64,000 nucleotides of DNA from Crotalaria pallida (lineage: Eukaryota; Streptophyta; Magnoliopsida; Fabales; Fabaceae), in NCBI GenBank assembly GCA_037953625.1, contig CM075654.1, positions 50,351,001-50,415,000 on the forward strand, given 5' to 3'. The number at the start of each line of letters is the position of its first letter. The stretch's first letter is position 1. Positions 57,831 through 64,000 of this stretch are shown piece by piece. A program made the position numbers and the translations under genes. Under the pieces are notes generated by a model. That model did no database searches, was not told the DNA's origin, and was given only the letters and a program-made list of their open reading frames with translations.

Positions 57831-58476
57831 ATGATTTACGACGTTAACTCTCCTCTTTTCCGATCCTTCCTCAGCCAGAAGGGAGGCGCTTCTGACAAAA
57901 GGTTTGTATGTTTTCTCTCTCTTTTTTTTTATCTCTTTTCTCTGAGTAATTGGTATTTACATTGAATTAGGGTTTGTGGATTTAGTTTAAATTTGATTAA
58001 AAACTGTGGTAATTGATGTGTATCACTATTTGATTGATGAGATAATGTCTCTAAGGTGCATTTGTTAGTCCTAATTTTTATTATTCTTATTTCCAATCAC
58101 ATATATATAGGGTTGGGGGTTCTATCAGGTTCCCGGTGCGGACAACGTAAATTCATCTTGATTTGTTGAAAACTTACGTCTTATGCCTGATTGCGTGTTT
58201 CATAAAAATGGTTGAGTGGCTGATGGTGGCGGCGGTTCCCTTTACTTTCTGTTTTCCTATCTTTAGGTTAACCCAGCTATTCATTGCCTGTCGTTCTTTT
58301 TATTTGGGGAAGTAAGCAGTTTATAATTTGGTGATGTGTTATTGAGCTTTAGATGTGGCAATTCGTGCTATCGACCATGCTCCTGTTTGCCCGGTTCGGG
58401 TTCGGGCCATCGTGCAGCCAAAATGTTTTTTAGGCCCACACAATGTTTTTTTAGCCCACACAATGTGTGTTACGTG

Positions 58477-58522
<46 letters not shown>

Positions 58523-59172
58523 CACACAACAACATATGATAGACATTATCAATTATATACTTATGAGTAAATAATAAGCATCATACAGTAATAAGTATAT
58601 AAGCACAAGTATATAAGCGCTATAGAGTGTAATGGACCAGTGGATTTTTGTTCACTGTCAGCAAAAAAAAACTTAGGTAAAATAAAAATGAAAAATAAAA
58701 AATAAATCGGGTCAGTGTGTTGTGCTGGGTTTGTCTGGCAAAGGCACAAAATGGAACGCTAAAAAGCATGGGTATAATTCGTGCATCAAAATTGTTACCT
58801 AAGGCCGTGCATCAAAATTGTTACCTAAGGCCGATATTTTTTCGGGCTTATTTGGGTTGACCTGATCGTGTCGGGCTTTTTTGTTGGCTCATGAGCTTTA
58901 CCTATATTGACACTGATATTCCATAAGGAGTGACATCAAAATCTTCTTAGTACTTTGGTTGATTCATTGTTGTTTGAACACATGTAATTTTATTTTGGTA
59001 GTAGTTTGAGAAAATAAGGTAGTATAGACGGTTGTTTGCATTTCTCTGTTTCTAAGATTATGTTTTATGGTCTAATGAAACTATTGTTTTGTTTCTTAGG
59101 AAAACAGAGGAGCAGAAGCCAAGAGAGCAGAGACCTAAAGCCAATGAGAACAAACCTGTAATGACAGAGTGA
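57831..59172 (+). CDS. Two-exon gene for a 47-residue basic small protein
   Basis: Exon 1 is 57831-57901 (ATG, MIYDVNSPLFRSFLSQKGG), ending AAAAG|GTTTGT. Exon 2 is 59100-59172 after TTTCTTAG. The codon AG|G is split and the frame stays open to TGA, giving 47 residues. The first 20 residues could form a short amphipathic segment with a PLFRSFL core. The rest is very polar (KRKTEEQKP, PKANENKPVMTE), probably disordered, with no signal peptide, zinc or membrane motif. Promoter, leader, canonical splice sites and codon-level regularity support a real gene. From memory the sequence resembles an uncharacterised small protein conserved in flowering plants; I cannot name a function. The gene is too short for ordinary ORF cut-offs. 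The intron holds repeat insertions. Confidence 0.75.
58340..58900. repeat. Repeat-rich insertion in the small-protein gene's intron, with (AT)n
   Basis: (AT)19 at 58481-58518 is bracketed by GTGTTTAA and TTAAACAC, so it sits at the centre of a palindrome. AGCCCACACAATG is duplicated at 58434-58463. A 26-bp unit GTGCATCAAAATTGTTACC... is repeated twice head-to-tail at 58781-58833. CGGGTTCGGGCC and CGTGTCGGGC words resemble 2990-3490. Likely a decayed DNA transposon; ends not determined. Confidence 0.5.
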
Positions 59173-59562
59173 CAACTGCTTGGCTGCATTCAGTTGTATG
59201 ATATGATGTAGGGTGGTATGTTGTTATTGTGTGGGTGCTATAAAAAAAAAAAGTAAGAACTTATGTCCATGTTCTATTTGTTATCTGTATGTGGCTCTAA
59301 AGCCAGTAATTGTAATAGTTTTATTTCGGTTATGGTTATCATGAACTTGTGATGGACACATTTTGATGCACTCATGGCAATGAAGCTACAAGTTTAAAAG
59401 TTTTGTTTCAAGTGCTAATGTCATTGATATTTAATGTCACCTTGGGAGATGTTGGTTTGTTGCATACGATACCGGATTTGATTTCACTTGTTCAAATCAA
59501 AGTTATGGATGAGATTATTGAGTATTGACACTTTCAAATGTCTTTTCATATTCGTTTTAATC
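59173..59562 (+). other. 3' UTR and downstream region of the small-protein gene
   Basis: No ORF. An A-run (about 59242-59253) and AT-rich sequence are compatible with a 3' UTR. A poly(A) signal cannot be placed with confidence. Confidence 0.4.
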
Positions 59563-61240
59563 AATAAAACAATAACAACCACTAAGCCTTTTAGCACTAA
59601 GTGGGGTCGGTTATACGGATCAAATGATGTCTCTCATAAAGATGAGTCATAAATTATGTCTTTTGATGAAGCATTTATCTTCAGGTAATTAGTCCCCGAA
59701 CCCCATTTTTATCCCCCAAACTCCATTTTAAATGGGAAATTGTCTGTAATGCCCTTTATTATTCAAAACAAAAAAAAAAAAAAAAAAAAAACCAAAAACC
59801 AAAGCTCCAATATCCAAAAACTCACCCTATCCCTTCACTATCTCACAAACCCCTCTTTCTTCTCATCTTCCACCATCAAACCTCTTTCACTCCAAAAAAA
59901 AAAAAAAAACTTTAAAAAGACAAGTTTTTTTTTTTCTTTCACGTTCAAAAGGAGTACTAATGGATGTTTCTTACTTGTTGAAATAAAATTCATGTCTTTT
60001 ATTTTTTTTTTACGCTATTGTGAAAATTCCGACAATCCAGTGTCAGAATTTTTTTATATTCTGACACGGGTATGTTGGAAAATTTTAGGTAGTTTTTAAG
60101 AGTTTTCTGACATATATATGCTGGAATTTTTTCTAACGAAAAAAAAAATAAACAGTGTAAATTTCCGACATACCGGTGTCGGAATTTCAAAAAATTCCGC
60201 ACTGGATTGTCGGAATTTTCACAGTAGCGTAAAAAAAATAAAAGACATGAATTTTATCTTCAACAAGTATGGAACATCCAATTGTACTCTTTTTGAACGT
60301 GAAGGAGAAAAAAAACTTGTCTTTTTGGAGCTTTTTTTTTTTTGAGTGAAGGAGGTTTGATGGTGGAAGATGAGAAAAGAAGAAAGAGGGGTTTGTGAGA
60401 TGATGAAGGGATAGGGTTTGAGGTTTTGGATATTGGGGTTTTGGCTTTTTGGGTTTTTTTTTTTTTTGTGTTTTGAATAATAAAGGGCATTATAGACATT
60501 TCCCATTTAAAATAAGGTTTGGGGGATAAAAATGGGGTTTGGGGACTAATGACCTTATCTTCACATCCTTCTATATTTAGTCTATAGTTTTTCTTGGCCT
60601 TCCTATTTCTCTAACACCTGAAATAACATCTATTTGATCTATCCTCATAAATCATGTCCTTTGATAAAACATTTATCTTCATATCCTTCTATATTGTTTA
60701 GTCTATAGTTTTCTTGGCCTTCCTATTTCTCTAGCACTAGCACTTGTAGTAACATCTATATGATCTACCCTCCTAACCGGGTGGTCTTCTCCACACATGC
60801 CCAAACGACATTTGACGAGATTCAACCATCTTTTCTACAATAGATGCAATTCCAACTCTTTTGTCGAATACTCTCATTCCTAATTCGATCTTGTTCGGGC
60901 TCATCTACTACAACATCCTCATCTCTGCTACCGCCCAACATTCAGTCTCATATAATATTGTCGGCCTTATAGTAGTGTGGTAGAACATCTCTTAAGTTTA
61001 GGTGATATCTTTCTATCACAACACACATCTGAAGCACCTCCATTTTATCCACTTAGCTTGAATCCTATGATTTACATCCCTTTCTATTTTAGCATCATGT
61101 TGTATGACATGTTCACCAATCTGCACCTTTAGGGTAGGCTTGTTCCGCCCAGATCGGATGGACGTCCCTTATCTAAGAAAAGGTCCCTGTGAAGGATATT
61201 TAGTCTGACAATAGTATGTTCTTAGCCCTACGTGCCCGTT
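59563..61240 (-). pseudogene. RTE-clade LINE relic: C-terminus of ORF and 3' end
   Basis: Read leftwards, 61000-60780 translates as FYHTTIRPTILYETECWAV, then AEMRML, two stops, KRVGIASIVEKMVESRQMSFGHVWRRP. This is the conserved region after the reverse transcriptase of plant RTE LINEs (FYRT.IRPAMLYG.ECWAVK...AEMRMLRWM...VG.A.I..KM.E.RLRWFGHV.RRP). The 3' end near 59565-59625 (minus CCGACCCCACTTAGTG, then GGCTTAGTGG and a TTGTTATTG tail) is also RTE-like. A segment of about 115 bp is tandemly duplicated (60555-60677 and 60678-60790). The element is dead and is interrupted by the 871-bp MITE. Confidence 0.75.
59675..60563. mobile_element. 871-bp foldback MITE (Mutator-type) inside the RTE relic
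   Basis: Body 59684-60554, GGTAATTAGTCCCC to GGGGACTAATGACC. The whole element is one long imperfect inverted repeat (arms over 400 bp) with a centre near 60130. A perfect 9-bp duplication TTATCTTCA lies at 59675-59683 and 60555-60563. The second tandem copy of the host LINE segment (60669 on) shows the uninterrupted target, confirming the insertion point. Near the loop, TTCCGACA.CC.GTGTCGGAA-type palindromes recur. Open frames within it come from A/T runs and are not genes. Confidence 0.88.
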
Positions 61241-61403
61241 CGAACTATGGTTCTAGGGATCAAGACTACGTCATTCTATCAGGCACGTTGAAATAGTGCA
61301 TCAAAGGTGGAGAGTGAGACTAATTGATAGCCTCCTCAGGAGAGACCATGGAAACAAATATTTTCCTAAAACAATAAGCTCAAGATTGGAGAATTAAAGG
61401 GAC
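61241..61403. other. Unassigned sequence between the LINE relic and element F
   Basis: No recognisable coding or repeat boundary. Confidence 0.4.
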
Positions 61404-64000
61404 TGCTGATAGCCCCGCAAGCGCACAGATTATCGTAGTAATAAAAAGTATCGTATCGCACGGATTTTGTTGTTAAGTACCAACAAATTATAAGCACCAA
61501 TTATCTAAACCAGATTAGTAGAAAATTAAAAATAAAATTTAGAGATTGATTTTTTGGGAAAAATAAAATAAAATAAAATCTAAAGGATTGGATTGAGATT
61601 TGGATTTGGAAATTTCCAAGGATTAGTTTCACCACATATCCGCATTGACAATCTTTAGTGATATCTCTTTTATTTAGCTTGATTTATTTTTAGGGTAAAT
61701 TATCCTAATGTAGAATACTAGCTCCTTTCAGAGTCTTAGCAACATACCTAATGAGACCTAATTTCTACTTTCGTGATAATTAGGGTACATTAAATCCATT
61801 AAGTTCTATGATAATTCAGGGAATCCCCTCAGGAATTAAAACTACTTTCGTGATTTAAGTTCCTAAGTTCAATTTTGGTATTTTCTAATACTAAGGTTCA
61901 CCGGTACTTCCCTTACTATCGGGATCATGTAATTGTGGAACTCTACACAACCAAAAGCATTAAGCACACCAAAATTAAATAAAAATAGAATCTAGCATAA
62001 ATAAAAGGTAAAATATCAAATCCTCATGTCAATGCCTCCATGGGCTAATCCTAATCCTCAGAAAAAGGGAACTACTCACTACTCATGTTCATGATACAAA
62101 TTAAAAAATAAGAATAAGACATACTAAAGTAGGAATAACCAAAAGTTGAGAGGAGGAGAATTTCTTCTGTCTTCAATCGCCTTCCAGATTTTCCTTGAGA
62201 GAAATATGTTGTCTTGTGTCTTCAATCCTTGTTTTCTAATTATATATATCTTCTCATCAAATCTAATCTTCTAATTCAAATCTATCTACAAGAATTTCTA
62301 TCTTTTTACAAGTTATCTGCTACTTTTTCCAAATTTGGGCCAAATTGATTAATTAGGCCCAATGACTTATCTTCCTTCTCAAAGCCTCCAAATCTCTTTT
62401 TTCTCTATACAGTTGCTCCCAAAAGCTCTTTAATATTTTATCAATGATAAATTCTTTACTTTCCAAAGCTCCAAGCCTCCAAATTTTAACCTGCACATCA
62501 AAAACACCAAAAACTTTTCCCAAGTGAAATATGAACTAAATGCATGCTAAATTAAAATAAAATACCTAAATAAATATTAAAATAAATACAAACTAATAGG
62601 AAAATAATATGCATGCTACCACACATCAAATTCCCCCAAGCTTGAACCTTTGCTTGTCCCCAAGCAAAACATGCAATGCAATGAATGAATCCTATATGAA
62701 TGCAAACCAACTCATCACCTAGGCAACAAAACTCTCAATCCAATAATGACATGCACAAAAACACAACTTCCTCAAAACAAATTCTATCAAATGACATAAC
62801 CTGTAATTCTCCCAAACTAACATCCACTAACCAATCATGAAATAATCAAAAGTCTACCCAATTAGAACCTTAAACTTATCACAACCTTGCTCATCACTAA
62901 AAGGGGTCACTCCACTCACCTTCTCTCAATGTGTATAAGAGGGTAAAGACATATCACTCAAGCTCATCAATGAAAGTGAATTACCATAAGCTTGACCATA
63001 GACCAAAATCTCCACTAAAACTATTGAATGCATGCAAGAATTAAAAGGTCTTAATTAGGTTGTAATGAGGCCATGACTAAAGATGTCAGGTGGGGTATAA
63101 GAAACAAATGATCACACAAAAGGCTATAATAATGTAACCATAAACACAATATCCCCTTGAATTATGAATGGAGCATATAATCACTGTAGTTACACATCAA
63201 CTCCAAAAATTTCTAATCTTTCATTCCCTTTTTTTTTTCATTCATTCTCTCTATTCTCTTCCTTTATTTTTTTTTCACATATCAAGTATTTCCCCAATAA
63301 GCAATTACCTGCTCTCAAAAGGGATACCTGACACTCAATTATTTCTTTTTTTTTCCATAAGAGAGATAAAGAGAATAATGCTTTAAGCTCAATATCAACA
63401 CTATAACATCTCAACCAAAGAACTACTCTCTCAATTGCACCATTCACAATCCAAAGGGTACCAAAAAGATGTAACATTATGAAAGGCTACCAAGGAAAAC
63501 AATTATTTCAGTAGGCTCAAAATGGGCAACTAAGGGAAAGTGTTTATCAAAATTGTTGAAGGCCAGAAAAACAGTCCTAAGTGCCTTTATCATATTCATG
63601 CATGCAAACAATTATCAGTCTCAAGATGGTCACAGGTCAAGTTCTAGAATTCACAATCAAAGTGAACATCACTCAATATTAAGAAAGAAGAGGGGTTTAA
63701 AAAATATTTATTATGTGTTACCCCTGTTAGGCTCAAAAACTCACATTTATCGGCTAATTTAATGAAGAGCAAGAATCACAATAAGTTTCTGCCAATTATT
63801 AGTATCCTAATGATTATTCATGCAACCATCATTCCAAACAAGCAGATCATCACAGGCTAAGTCACTTTTCAAAAATAATATTCTTAAGGAAATGCATTCA
63901 GTGCAAGCCAAAACAGATATAAGTCAAATTGCCTAGATAATGAGTTAGTCAAATGCATGAAAAGTGAATGAAATATTTTATTTTATTTTTTTATATATAT
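61404..64000 (-). mobile_element. Element F: 3' LTR and partial internal region of a relative of element C, running off the window
   Basis: LTR 61404-62628 (TGCTGATAGCC to CCACACATCA on the plus strand; minus TGATGTGTGG start), followed by a minus-strand polypurine tract (plus TTCCCCCAAGCTTG). The internal sequence 62629-64000 aligns with the untranslated parts of element C (for example CTTGACCATAGACCAAAAT near 62990 and TCACAGGTCAAGTTCTAGAA near 63629). The LTR itself is not similar to that of C. The open frames here are not genes. Confidence 0.7.

Noticed and set aside
59740..60506. Several open frames of 67-119 residues within the 871-bp MITE
   Set aside because: Mirror-image frames on the two arms of a foldback, built on A/T and CT runs.

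Overview
This window is eukaryotic nuclear DNA from a dicot plant. It is AT-rich, has GT-AG introns, carries dense Copia, Gypsy-type, MULE, MITE, SINE and RTE LINE copies, and contains plant-only domains (plant mobile domain, Mutator transposase with SWIM zinc finger). The repeat content suggests a phaseoloid legume such as soybean or a relative; that species-level guess rests on memory of legume repeats, not on a search. Host genes are few. One is the 5' end of a minus-strand gene at the left edge (start codon at 661, coding exons 619-661 and about 323-474, long 5'-UTR intron). The other is an intact two-exon gene for a 47-residue protein (57831-59172) with a housekeeping-type promoter. A decayed C-terminal fragment of a TPX2 gene lies at 47082-47627.

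Layout. 1-8356: gene 5' end, then intergenic DNA with two SINEs (2589-2733 and 6132-6335, each with a clear target-site duplication), a Stowaway-like MITE and an AT microsatellite. 8357-45155: a 36.8-kb nest. The outermost layer (O) is an LTR-type sequence running from TGTAACATCC to GGATGTTACA with a 5-bp duplication AGTGA on both sides. Inside it are Copia element A (8949-about 22943), which carries a 359-bp MITE in its gag and Copia element B (14327-22485, duplication CTCTT) in its 3' LTR. Next comes a three-LTR tandem of a pol-less tRNA-Asp-primed element (C, about 22943-41400), whose first LTR is split by Copia element D (23727-32299, minus strand). A 1496-bp solo LTR (42649-44144, duplication GCAAG) splits a 49-bp tandem repeat in the right part of O.

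45156-49585: the TPX2 fragment, a possible Copia gag relic and a Stowaway MITE. 49586-56437: a 6.85-kb MULE with about 300-bp terminal inverted repeats. It encodes a transposase (plus strand) and, convergently, a plant-mobile-domain protein (minus strand), both damaged. 56521-56940: a palindromic foldback element. 57598-59172: the small-protein gene. 59563-61240: an RTE LINE relic on the minus strand, interrupted by an 871-bp foldback MITE with a 9-bp duplication. 61404-64000: LTR and start of another tRNA-Asp-type relative of C (element F), running off the right edge.

Functionally this is mostly a record of transposition. Elements A, B and C lack pol, and D's pol has lost its integrase core. 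D nevertheless has LTRs about 1% diverged, which implies mobilisation in trans. Elements A, B and D share one polypurine-tract block. A palindromic 10-mer, TAATCGATTA, is over-represented in several unrelated families. I found no tRNA or rRNA genes, CRISPR arrays or prokaryotic features.
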